Part shown: piece after piece, positions 9,081 through 16,500 of the stretch
How positions within the stretch are numbered: position 1 is the first letter of the stretch
Layout: each line of letters starts with the position of its first letter
Origin: Maricaulaceae bacterium EIL42A08
GTDB taxonomy: Bacteria > Pseudomonadota > Alphaproteobacteria > Caulobacterales > Maricaulaceae
DNA length: 64,000 bases
Assembly (NCBI GenBank): GCA_024178355.1
Contig: JAMZNZ010000002.1
Span: forward strand, 62,001-126,000
Direction of reading: 5' to 3'
Program-made: the position numbers and the translations under genes
The notes under the pieces: generated by a model
What the model saw: the letters and a program-made list of their open reading frames with translations, nothing else
Database searches by the model: none
Told to the model about the DNA's origin: nothing

Positions 9081-10250
9081 TTAGCGCTTTCGTAATCGAC
9101 TGAGCGCCACCAGCCCCAACGCGGGCCCGATCGCCAGCGGGACGAGCGCGTATTGCCAGCCAATGACCTCCGCCCATACGGGTAGCAGCTGTACGCTGAT
9201 GACGGTGAGGCCGAAGCCCAAAGCGGTCTGAAGCGTGAGCAGGCTACCGGCGAGGCCTGTCGGCGCGCGTTCTGCGATGGCGGCGGAGAACTGGGCCGAG
9301 TCAGCGATGACCGCCACGCCATAGATCGCCAGCACGCCCCCCAAAAGCCAGCCCGGCCCCGTCCAGACCAGAGGTGAGGCGAGCGCGCAAAGCCCGCCTA
9401 GCGCCAACGCTGTACCAGCGATCTTCATGCGCCCGAAACGATCAGCGAGCCACCCCGCTGCAAGCGCGCCAATGGCTCCGATGGCGATGATGGCGAAGGT
9501 GTAGCCGCCCGCTCCAGGTTCTGCGCCGAGGCCGCGCTCAACCTGCCAGGACACGATGAAGACACCGACCCAGGCCCAGAAGGCATAGAGCTCCCACATA
9601 TGACCCAGATAGCCCAGATTGATATTGCGGATGTCGCGACGGTTGAGGGCTGTGAACGCTGCGCCGGGCTTGAACGTTCCACCAGTGGGAAATGCCGGGC
9701 CAGCCCTGGCCAGAAAGATCAGCCCGGCGGCAATCAGCGCCAAAGCCGCTGAGGCCAGAAAGGGTGTTTGCCACGAAGAGCTTGCCATGATCGGCGCGCT
9801 CAGGTGGGGCATGGCTGAGCCGAGCGTTAGTGCCCCCACCAAAAGCCCGACCAGCAGCCCCGCATCGCCCTTCGCCCAGCTTGCTGCGAGCTTCATGCCC
9901 ACCGGATAGACCAGCGCCAGCGCTGCCCCCGAGAGGACGCGAAGTATGATCATCAGCCCTGTATCGGGCGAGATCAGGCTTGCGGCGAGACTGGATAGCC
10001 CTGCAAGGGCGGCGCCGAACGCAAAGACTGCGCGCGGATCAAAGCGGTCAGGTAGATTAAAGCTGGCGCTTAAGAGCGCCCCGACGACAAAGCCGACTTG
10101 AACCGCGCTGGACAGGCCGGCCGCCAGCACTGGACTAAGTGTGAAATTCACCTGCAGGGCAGGCAGGGCTGCGGCCCCGGCGAACCACACAGACAGAGCC
10201 AGCACCTGACACACGGCGATGATGGCGAGGCTTTGAAGCTTACCCGGCAT
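9081..10250 (-). CDS. MFS transporter
   Basis: A major facilitator superfamily protein of about 389 residues with roughly twelve hydrophobic segments; the inner-membrane location is inferred from these. A DRFGRMKIAG block after the seventh or so segment corresponds to the second MFS loop motif, and DRFDPRAVFAFG lies in the first half. The first codon is either GTG 10253 or the adjacent ATG 10250; both overlap the end of the thioesterase gene by about 11-14 bases, so translation is probably coupled. No substrate can be deduced. Confidence 0.88.
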   Translation of the reverse strand: MPGKLQSLAIIAVCQVLALSVWFAGAAALPALQVNFTLSPVLAAGLSSAVQVGFVVGALLSASFNLPDRFDPRAVFAFGAALAGLSSLAASLISPDTGLMIILRVLSGAALALVYPVGMKLAASWAKGDAGLLVGLLVGALTLGSAMPHLSAPIMASSSWQTPFLASAALALIAAGLIFLARAGPAFPTGGTFKPGAAFTALNRRDIRNINLGYLGHMWELYAFWAWVGVFIVSWQVERGLGAEPGAGGYTFAIIAIGAIGALAAGWLADRFGRMKIAGTALALGGLCALASPLVWTGPGWLLGGVLAIYGVAVIADSAQFSAAIAERAPTGLAGSLLTLQTALGFGLTVISVQLLPVWAEVIGWQYALVPLAIGPALGLVALSRLRKR

Positions 10251-10701
10251 CACCGCTCAGGGGCGTGCCTTCCTCAAGCGGGCGAATGGCGGCGGTGGCG
10301 CTGGCGGTCGCGCACAGGACGCCTTCTTCATTGTAGAGCTCGCCTTGGGTGAACCCGACGCTGGAGCCAAGCCGCACGGTTTCGCCAATGCAGCGCGCGC
10401 GCCCGGTCATGAGCGGGCGAAGAAAGCTGGTTTTCATCTCAAGCGTGGGCACGGCGGCTTTCAGGCCGGTTTTCACGAAGACGGAAAAGCTCATGGCCTC
10501 GTCGAGAAAAGCGGTGATGATCCCGCCTTGAACCGAGCCGTTGGGATTGAGGAACTCCGGCCGCGCGGTGAACCAGGCATCAATGCGCCCGGTTTCAGGA
10601 TCGGCATCAATCAGCTCAAACCCCAGATGCTTCGTGCACGCAGGGACGAAGGACGGGTTGGCCATGATTTTTTTCAAGTCGTCACGCGTGATCGAAGACA
10701 C
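10240..10701 (-). CDS. PaaI-type hotdog-fold thioesterase
   Basis: A 153-residue single hotdog domain. The block NPNGSVQGGIITAFLDEAMS aligns with the PaaI/YbgC-type active-site helix (G-X-X-G-G on the hotdog sausage, with Asp as the likely general base). FLRPLMTGRARCIGETVRLG and a terminal ASATAAIRP strand complete the fold. These enzymes hydrolyse acyl-CoA thioesters in the cytosol. It follows sspB by five bases and overlaps the MFS gene, so the three genes look like one operon. The acyl substrate is unknown. Confidence 0.88.
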   Translation of the reverse strand: MSSITRDDLKKIMANPSFVPACTKHLGFELIDADPETGRIDAWFTARPEFLNPNGSVQGGIITAFLDEAMSFSVFVKTGLKAAVPTLEMKTSFLRPLMTGRARCIGETVRLGSSVGFTQGELYNEEGVLCATASATAAIRPLEEGTPLSGDAG

Positions 10702-10706
10702 GCTGC

Positions 10707-11177
10707 TCAGTCCTTTTTGCGAAACGCTTCCAGACTGACCACCGTGGCATCGCCATCAGCCTTGTCGTCGCTGCCTGAGGTTTCCGGTGCGTTTGCGCTT
10801 TTCGAGGATGGCTCTGGGGCTTCGTATTTGAAGTGCAGCCGGAAATCGACGCTGGGATCGTGGAAACGGGTGACTGCGCGCCAGGGCACATAGAGATATT
10901 TGGGCACACCACCGAATTTCAGGGTGACTTCAAACCCGTCATCATTGGTCGACAGGTCCCAGAACTGGTGCTCCAGAACGATGGTCATCTCTTCTGGATA
11001 GGAATCGCGCAAGCTCGCATCAATGTCGCAGTCCGGGTCGGTCGTGCGGAACATGATGTAGAAATGGTGGGCCCCTGGAAGCCCGTCTGGTCCGGCGGCT
11101 CGCTCAACAGACTTGCGCACAACGGTGCGCAGCGCGTCCTGAGCCAGCTGGTCGTATCCCATCAGATCGTTGGCCAC
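10707..11177 (-). CDS. sspB: ClpXP adaptor SspB, alphaproteobacterial type
   Basis: Tethers ssrA-tagged and some regulated substrates to the ClpXP protease. The conserved body is visible: YDQLAQDALRTVVRKSVERA, LPGAHHFYIMFRTT, EEMTIVLEHQFWDL and LKFGGVPKYLYVPW. A low-complexity linker follows, and the C-terminal VVSLEAFRKKD is the likely ClpX-docking tail. The GTG at 11177 is chosen: it has a purine-rich GGGGGAAGG just upstream and gives 156 residues starting close to the Caulobacter-like SspB N-terminus. The open frame runs on to a TTG at 11240, but the extra residues look unrelated. The tmRNA whose tag SspB would read lies at about 23.4-23.7 kb. Confidence 0.92.
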   Translation of the reverse strand: MANDLMGYDQLAQDALRTVVRKSVERAAGPDGLPGAHHFYIMFRTTDPDCDIDASLRDSYPEEMTIVLEHQFWDLSTNDDGFEVTLKFGGVPKYLYVPWRAVTRFHDPSVDFRLHFKYEAPEPSSKSANAPETSGSDDKADGDATVVSLEAFRKKD

Positions 11178-11331
11178 GCAGCCTTCCCCCTGTTCGTCAA
11201 AGTGACACTGAAAGCCTATCGCAGCCAATCGCGCCGTCAATCAAAGAGAGCGGCTGGCGCGGCTTAACCATAAATTTTAAACCCTTCGCCTCTAGCCTCG
11301 CGGTTGATGCTTCAGGCACAGGGCTATATCG

Positions 11332-12714
11332 ATGCAAACTGTCAGTCTTGGAAGACCGGCTGAGGCGCTATTTGAACCGGCGCATGTTCAACCCATGGAT
11401 GCTGACGCGGGCTGGCGTCAGCGCATTGAGCTGTTGAGAGCTAATCCACTTGCGACGCTGCCGGATCGCCTGTTCCGCGAGACGTATCATTCAGGCCCGT
11501 TCATGGGTCGTCAGGTGCACTATGTTTCGGGCCCTGAAGAGGTCCGATCGATCCTCCATGAGAACTTCATGTCCTGGGGTAAATCGCCACTGATCATGCG
11601 GATGCTGAAGCCTATCCTGGGCGATGCAGTATTTGTGGCCCATGGCGATAGCTGGAAGCGCCAGCGCAAGACGGTTCAGCCGACCTTCTTAAAGCGCCGT
11701 CTGGACCGATTTGTTCCGCTGATGGTTGAGGCCGCTGAACTGGCGATCGCGCAGTTGGATCATGATGGCAAGCCAATCGAGATTCACGCGCTGCTCAATG
11801 AGGTCACTTTTTTCATTATCGAGCGGGCTCTGTTTTCAACGTCGTCCGGACTTGATCGGGGTGCCCTGCGCGAGGCGTTTGAAATTCTCCTCGCAGAGAT
11901 TGGAAATGTGCGCTTCTCCGATCTGATACCGGCTCCGCAATGGGTCCCGCGCCTTATGGCGCCCCGAGTAAGGCGGGCGCTGGGGGTCTTCAGGCGGGCC
12001 GCTGAAGATCAGATCAACCGGCGCCGAGCTGTTGCAGACCCCTGCACCGATTTGCTCGGGCTCTTACTGTCAGTCCGTGACGAGGATACCGGAGAGGGGC
12101 TGAGCGACACGGATATACGCGATACCTTGATTACCTTTGTCGCGGCCGGTCATGAGACAACCGCCGTGGCTTTGACGTGGGCGTTTTATCTGGTTGCGAA
12201 CGATCCTGCCTGCCAGGCGGGTGTAAGAGCTGAGGCCGAGACAGTCTTCGGAGCTGGCGCGCCGGATGCAGACCAGGCAGGTCAGCTTCATCTTGCAAGA
12301 CAGGTCGTTGAGGAGGCTCTGCGCCTGTATCCGCCTGCACCCATGTTGGGGCGCCGGGCGTTGGAAGATACTCAGATTGCAGGGCGCAAGGTTCGAAAGG
12401 GCGACATGGTGCTTCTAGCCTTCTACGCCCTGCACCGCCATCCAGAGTTCTGGGACCATCCAGACAGGTTTGACCCTGATCGCTGGAACCCGGACCGCCG
12501 CCCCAATAATCGCTATCTGTCGATGGCGTTCGGCGGCGGGCCCAGAGCCTGTGTGGGTGCCCAGTTTGCCATGATGGAGACCTCCATCATTCTGTCGATG
12601 GTCCTGTCGCGCCTGACCGTCATGCCTACCCATGGCAAGGTTGAACCGGTCATGCAGGTGACGCTGCGGCCCAAGGGCGGCATGCCGCTCAGGTTCGAAC
12701 GGCACGCCGCGTAA
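11332..12714 (+). CDS. cytochrome P450
   Basis: A 460-residue haem monooxygenase. Hallmarks are the I-helix oxygen-activation motif AAGHETTAVALTW, the K-helix EEALRLYPP (ExxR), the WNPDRRPNNRYLSMAFGGG region and the haem-thiolate loop FGGGPRACVGAQFAMME with the proximal Cys at residue 407. It has no N-terminal membrane anchor, so it is a soluble bacterial class I-type enzyme. It stands alone: no ferredoxin or ferredoxin reductase lies nearby, so electron partners must be elsewhere. The family is unmistakable; the substrate (fatty acid, terpene or other) cannot be deduced. It is divergent from sspB. Confidence 0.96.
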   Translation: MQTVSLGRPAEALFEPAHVQPMDADAGWRQRIELLRANPLATLPDRLFRETYHSGPFMGRQVHYVSGPEEVRSILHENFMSWGKSPLIMRMLKPILGDAVFVAHGDSWKRQRKTVQPTFLKRRLDRFVPLMVEAAELAIAQLDHDGKPIEIHALLNEVTFFIIERALFSTSSGLDRGALREAFEILLAEIGNVRFSDLIPAPQWVPRLMAPRVRRALGVFRRAAEDQINRRRAVADPCTDLLGLLLSVRDEDTGEGLSDTDIRDTLITFVAAGHETTAVALTWAFYLVANDPACQAGVRAEAETVFGAGAPDADQAGQLHLARQVVEEALRLYPPAPMLGRRALEDTQIAGRKVRKGDMVLLAFYALHRHPEFWDHPDRFDPDRWNPDRRPNNRYLSMAFGGGPRACVGAQFAMMETSIILSMVLSRLTVMPTHGKVEPVMQVTLRPKGGMPLRFERHAA

Positions 12715-12717
12715 GAC

Positions 12718-13539
12718 CTAGCCCTGATTGCCCGGAATGCTGCTGCAATCTGGCAGGAGCGCGCGGTACTCAGCCAGGGTCGGCAGACCCACTTCGGCGC
12801 GCCGCTCATCCACGATGGGCTCAGGATCTACCAAAGGTGTCTGAAGGCTTTGAACGCCATTACGGCACTCAAACTGGGAGCCATAGGGCTGGGGCTGGCC
12901 ATCCATCACGGCAAGCCGGTCCGTCAGCAGCGCGTAATTGTCCGGTGCGATCTCGCCTTCAGGAAGGAGGCGCTCAAAGCGTGTGTGGATCTCGCGCATG
13001 AACTCTGGGTCTTCGGTGGCGTGCTGGACGATCAGGAAGGCGTCATTATCGGCCTCCGCGCCATATTCGGAAATCGTGAACCAGTCGCGCTCTTCCAGCT
13101 CGCGCTTGATCCAGCGCTGGTTGTCCGCGTCGATACCTTTCATACGTTGCATCAGGCGCAGCCAGGTAAGTGTGTTGTTGTCGGGCTGGGCACCGGGTGC
13201 CTGAATCATCTCAAGAATGAGATGGCGGATGCGCTGGTCGCGTTCGGTACGGTAGGCCAGCTCTTCAACAACACTTGCGTCGTCGTCTCGCTCGCGCCAG
13301 GCAGCGATCGCGGCCCGGTCTTCATCCAGATAGGCGTCATAGAAGTCATCGGCTGAGCGCTGATCCACTTCATCGTCAATGACCGCTGCGGCTTGTGCAC
13401 TATCCGGCGCGCAACCGGTGACCCATACCGCGCCGATAAGCGCAATGGCACCAGCCAGTTGCCGCATGCATTGTCCCAGGCGCATCGCGCCGCTCCCATC
13501 CACCGCATTGTTTTTGTTCGCGGATATCTCGTTCTTCAT
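12718..13539 (-). CDS. lipoprotein with DUF6624-like domain
   Basis: A 273-residue probable lipoprotein. The start at ATG 13539 (MKNEISANKN) has GGAG at a six-base gap; the longer frame to 13605 runs through the operator palindrome and is unlikely. A hydrophobic segment ALIGAVWVTGC ends in a lipobox, with the lipidated Cys near residue 43. The mature part resembles DUF6624: DWFTISEYGAEADNDAFLIV, QHATEDPEF, then YALLTDRLAVMDGQPQPYGS. Function is unknown. It is transcribed away from the PadR-type regulator, with the 13566-13602 palindrome between them, so it is a likely regulatory target. Confidence 0.82.
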   Translation of the reverse strand: MKNEISANKNNAVDGSGAMRLGQCMRQLAGAIALIGAVWVTGCAPDSAQAAAVIDDEVDQRSADDFYDAYLDEDRAAIAAWRERDDDASVVEELAYRTERDQRIRHLILEMIQAPGAQPDNNTLTWLRLMQRMKGIDADNQRWIKRELEERDWFTISEYGAEADNDAFLIVQHATEDPEFMREIHTRFERLLPEGEIAPDNYALLTDRLAVMDGQPQPYGSQFECRNGVQSLQTPLVDPEPIVDERRAEVGLPTLAEYRALLPDCSSIPGNQG

Positions 13540-13565
13540 TGTCGTCTCCAACCAGAGTGTTTTGA

Positions 13566-13602
13566 TTTTCACAATACCTCGAAAATTGAGGTATTGTGAA
13601 AA
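13566..13602. promoter_or_regulatory. perfect 15-bp-arm palindrome, probable PadR operator
   Basis: The sequence TTTTCACAATACCTC, a 7-base spacer (GAAAATT), then the exact reverse complement GAGGTATTGTGAAAA. It lies between the divergent starts at 13539 (lipoprotein) and 13643 (PadR regulator). A possible promoter, TTGAGG at 13586-13591 with TATTCG 17 bases on, overlaps the right arm and would be occluded by a bound dimer. No run of T follows, so a terminator is unlikely. The operator role is inferred from position and symmetry. Confidence 0.75.
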
Positions 13603-13642
13603 CACACGTATTCGGCTTTTCAGGAGCCGTCAAGGAGCAAGC

Positions 13643-13984
13643 ATGACCGACTCAAGGGCGGAGCAGGCGCGGATCGAGCGCCAGATGCGCAAGGGTGTTC
13701 TGGGTGTGGCGGCGCTGGCAGCACTGCTCGAGGCGCCAGCCCACGGCTACGCGCTGGCACAGCGTCTGAAAGATGTGCTGGGCAGTAGCGTGGCTGAGGG
13801 CACGCTCTATCCGCTGCTGGCAAGCTTTGAGGCGGCTGGCTGGGTCAAGCACGACTGGGACACTCAGCAGGCCGGGCCGGCGCGCAAGGTTCACAGCCTG
13901 ACCCCGGCCGGTGAGCAGGCTGCTGCAAGTTTGCTGACCTCCTGGCGTGAGACCGCGTCGCGGATCGAGGATATGGGCAAATGA
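13643..13984 (+). CDS. PadR-family transcriptional regulator
   Basis: A 113-residue winged-helix repressor of the short PadR type. The start ATG 13643 has GGAG five bases upstream; an open frame reaches back to 13379 but crosses the palindrome. Core blocks are MRKGVLGVAALAALLEAPAH, GYALAQRLKDVLGSSVAEGT (recognition helix) and LYPLLASFEAAGWV, followed by the wing and HSLTPAGEQAAASLL. It overlaps the next gene by ATGA, the usual arrangement for PadR with a HAAS-domain membrane protein. It probably represses its own operon, and perhaps the divergent lipoprotein, through the palindrome at 13566-13602. Confidence 0.92.
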   Translation: MTDSRAEQARIERQMRKGVLGVAALAALLEAPAHGYALAQRLKDVLGSSVAEGTLYPLLASFEAAGWVKHDWDTQQAGPARKVHSLTPAGEQAAASLLTSWRETASRIEDMGK

Positions 13985-14559
13985 TGGAACGACTGGATCA
14001 GCTTCAGGATCCTGCAGCACGCGATGCCGCAAGCGCCTATCTGTCAAAGCTGGATGAGAGCCTGGCGGCGCGCCGCAAGCCGGTACGTGCCGATGTCCGC
14101 GCTGGCGTTGAAGCGCACATTCTTGAGGCGATCGAACATGACGCTTCAGCCGACGCGGCTAGCCTTCAAAAGGCACTCACAGCACTCGGCGAGCCAGTAG
14201 ACTTTGCCAGTGACTGGGCCGATGCCGTGGAAGCGCGATACCCGCAAGGTGCATTGGAGCAGGGTGTCGAATTCGCGAGTGCGCGCGGCCGACTGATCGG
14301 TCAGGCGCTTGCGTCGGGTCTTTGCGTCATTCTCGGATTTGTCGCCACACTGGGGCTGATCGGACGGCTCGTGGCCCCTGAGAGCGTGGGTGTGTTTGTT
14401 CTGGCCGATGGCGAGATCTTTATCGGCACCTGGACAAGCTACTATGCCGCGATCGAGCGTGATGTGGTGGGGGCCATGACGGTGCCGATGTGTCTGGCTC
14501 TGGCTGCGCTTTTCTTTGCGCTTGGCTGGATCGTGCGCCCCAGGGCCATGAAAAAGTAA
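13981..14559 (+). CDS. HAAS-domain membrane protein
   Basis: A 192-residue protein whose N-terminal 90 residues resemble the HAAS (PadR-associated) helical signalling domain: [56 protein letters not shown]. Two or three hydrophobic segments follow ([19 protein letters not shown] and [18 protein letters not shown]). HAAS proteins are encoded with PadR regulators and are thought to sense envelope or ligand signals; the mechanism is not established. Its ATG overlaps the padR stop (ATGA at 13981-13984), so the pair is translationally coupled. The second ATG at 13984 is an equal candidate start. Confidence 0.82.
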   Translation: MMERLDQLQDPAARDAASAYLSKLDESLAARRKPVRADVRAGVEAHILEAIEHDASADAASLQKALTALGEPVDFASDWADAVEARYPQGALEQGVEFASARGRLIGQALASGLCVILGFVATLGLIGRLVAPESVGVFVLADGEIFIGTWTSYYAAIERDVVGAMTVPMCLALAALFFALGWIVRPRAMKK

Positions 14560-14620
14560 CCAAAGTTCGGTTTTCTTGGTCAGTGAAGGCCCGCCACTTC
14601 GCCGGCGGGGGTGCATTGGT

Positions 14621-16336
14621 ATGAACTGGCTTGAGAAATACTGGCCTGACGCCGCTGATCTGGATCGACTGACGGTCGCATCAGGACGCGCACTCGCCGC
14701 GTTCTGCCTGCTGGCGGGCACGGGCGGGCTGGTCATCACCTTCCTGAACCTGCCTACGATAACAGAATTTCCGGTTGAGGTGACTCTCGGCGGCGTCGCT
14801 GCTCTGGGCTGTTTGCTGGCACCGCTCTTTATCAATGGCAGCCGCCAGTTCCGCCTGCGTGCGCGCGTTCTGGAAGCTTTCATCATGCTGGCGCTGGTGT
14901 TCCTGTCGATCTCCAACGGCGCGCTCTACTCACCGCCCAACCTGCTTTTGATCACCGGGGTGATGACTTTCACCCTGGCGCTGGGCGCGCGTGATGGCCT
15001 GGTGTCGCTCCTGTTGGCAGCGGCCACCTATATCTATTGCGGCTTCTGGGGTGAGAGCCCGGACGGACTGGCAGGCCTGAGCTCAGAGCTCGCTGCTTTC
15101 CTGATCGCGATCGGTTTTTTGTGGGTTGGCGCGGCGGTATTCCGCGAGGAGATGAGCCGCTCGCTGGCCATTGTGCATGCTGAAAAGGTCAAGGCGGACC
15201 GGGCCAACGCCGTAAAGAGTGAGTTTCTGGCCAATATGAGCCATGAGATCAGAACGCCGCTGAATGGAGTTCTGGGCATGGCCACGGTTCTGGAAGCCAG
15301 TCGCCTCGATCCTGGACAGGCGCGCGCGGTCGGCGTGATCAAGACGTCGGGCACCCATCTACTATCGATGCTGAATGACGTGCTGGACCTGTCAAAGATC
15401 GAAGCTGACGAGATGGAGCTGGAGGATATCGAGTTTTCTCCGGTGGAGCTGATACAGGGCATCATCGACCTGCACACCCCGAATGCTCAGGCGGGTGGCC
15501 TGACGCTGAAGCTGAGTGTCGCGCGCGGACTGAATCTGCAGGCTGAACGTCTGGGCGACCCGACCCGGATTTCACAGGTGCTGCATAACCTTGTGTCCAA
15601 CGCGATCAAGTTCACCAGTAAAGGGTCCGTCGAAGTGGCTATTGATCCGCTGGCCGAGACCGAGGGTCTGGCGATCGAGGTGCGCGATACCGGCTGCGGC
15701 ATGACGGCGATGCAGGTCGACAAGATCTTCAAGCCTTTCGTTCAGGCCGACAGCTCCACAACGCGCCAGTTTGGCGGCACGGGGTTGGGTCTTGCGATCA
15801 CACAGCGCATTGCCACGGCCATGGGCGGGCGGATCATGGTTGAAAGCGCTGTGGGTGAGGGCAGTACCTTCCGCGTGGAGCTGCCTTTGCTACGCGCGGA
15901 CCATCGCCGCTCGCAGATCGAGGAGATTGTGGAGGAGACCCAGACCGATGCGCGCGGTCGGCGCATCCTTGTGGTCGATGACAGTGCCACCAATCGTCTG
16001 GTTGCGGCCGGTCTGCTTCGCCCGATCGAGGCGCAGGTGACGCTTGCAGACAGCGGTGAGCAGGCCGTTCAGATGTTCAGACCGGGACAGTACGACGTCA
16101 TCTTCATGGATATTCGTATGCCGGTCATGGACGGGTTCGAAGCTCTTGCGGAGATCCGCCGGATTGAGTTGGATGCGAGTGCGCTTCCCACTCCAGTGAT
16201 CGCCATGACGGCCAACGTCATGGGGCGACAGGTCGATCAGTATATGAAGGCCGGTTTTGCAGACTTTATCGCCAAGCCCATAGACCAGGCGCGGCTGTTG
16301 GAGCTGGCCTCGGAAACGACTGCCTCAGCGGCCTGA
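14621..16336 (+). CDS. hybrid sensor histidine kinase with C-terminal receiver
   Basis: A 571-residue membrane-bound hybrid kinase. The start at ATG 14621 ([10 protein letters not shown]) is chosen because the 15 codons upstream look non-coding. About six hydrophobic segments span residues 25-175. The HisKA domain has [18 protein letters not shown] with the phospho-acceptor His208. The ATPase domain shows N box ([15 protein letters not shown]), G1 (EVRDTGCGM) and G2 ([14 protein letters not shown]). The receiver domain ([11 protein letters not shown]...[15 protein letters not shown]) has the phospho-acceptor Asp497 and the conserved TAN and KP residues. No cognate regulator is adjacent. The input signal is unknown. 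Confidence 0.95.
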   Translation: MNWLEKYWPDAADLDRLTVASGRALAAFCLLAGTGGLVITFLNLPTITEFPVEVTLGGVAALGCLLAPLFINGSRQFRLRARVLEAFIMLALVFLSISNGALYSPPNLLLITGVMTFTLALGARDGLVSLLLAAATYIYCGFWGESPDGLAGLSSELAAFLIAIGFLWVGAAVFREEMSRSLAIVHAEKVKADRANAVKSEFLANMSHEIRTPLNGVLGMATVLEASRLDPGQARAVGVIKTSGTHLLSMLNDVLDLSKIEADEMELEDIEFSPVELIQGIIDLHTPNAQAGGLTLKLSVARGLNLQAERLGDPTRISQVLHNLVSNAIKFTSKGSVEVAIDPLAETEGLAIEVRDTGCGMTAMQVDKIFKPFVQADSSTTRQFGGTGLGLAITQRIATAMGGRIMVESAVGEGSTFRVELPLLRADHRRSQIEEIVEETQTDARGRRILVVDDSATNRLVAAGLLRPIEAQVTLADSGEQAVQMFRPGQYDVIFMDIRMPVMDGFEALAEIRRIELDASALPTPVIAMTANVMGRQVDQYMKAGFADFIAKPIDQARLLELASETTASAA

Positions 16337-16351
16337 GCCTGAAAAGCCAGA

Positions 16352-16379
16352 GGCCGCCAGTCCTGAACGACTGACGGCC
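16352..16379. terminator. hairpin between convergent kinase and protease genes
   Basis: GGCCGCCAGTC, a six-base loop, then GACTGACGGCC: an 11-bp stem with one mismatch between the convergent genes. On the minus strand a TCTGGCTTTTC stretch follows, a weak T-rich tail. It resembles in sequence the terminator after the second subtilase (18586-18620), as if copied with the gene duplication. Confidence 0.55.
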
Positions 16380-16404
16380 CCTGACATCCCTGCACGTAGA
16401 TCGC

Positions 16405-16500
16405 CTAGCGGCTGATATTCAGAGTGATGTCGCCGCTCGCTCCCTCAAAGCCGTCTACCGCGATGTAGTAGGTCTCACCCGGCGTTGCGCGGAAACGCAC
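16405..16500 (-). other. in-frame remainder of subtilase 1 after the TAG codon
   Basis: Directly after the TAG at 16501-16503 the same frame stays open for 31 codons (starting VRFRATPGETYYIAV, ending GDITLNISR) to a TAG at 16405-16407. This matches the C-terminus of subtilase 2 (VRFRPSSGVTYYIAV...NITLSISQ) nearly residue for residue. It shows that the ancestral gene ran to 16405 and that a CAG-to-TAG change ended it early. Confidence 0.85.

Noticed and set aside
11264-11280. TTAACCAT with TTAA nine bases on, a CtrA-like box
   Set aside because: The spacing does not fit the TTAA-N7-TTAA consensus, and a single half-site is expected by chance; not listed as a feature.
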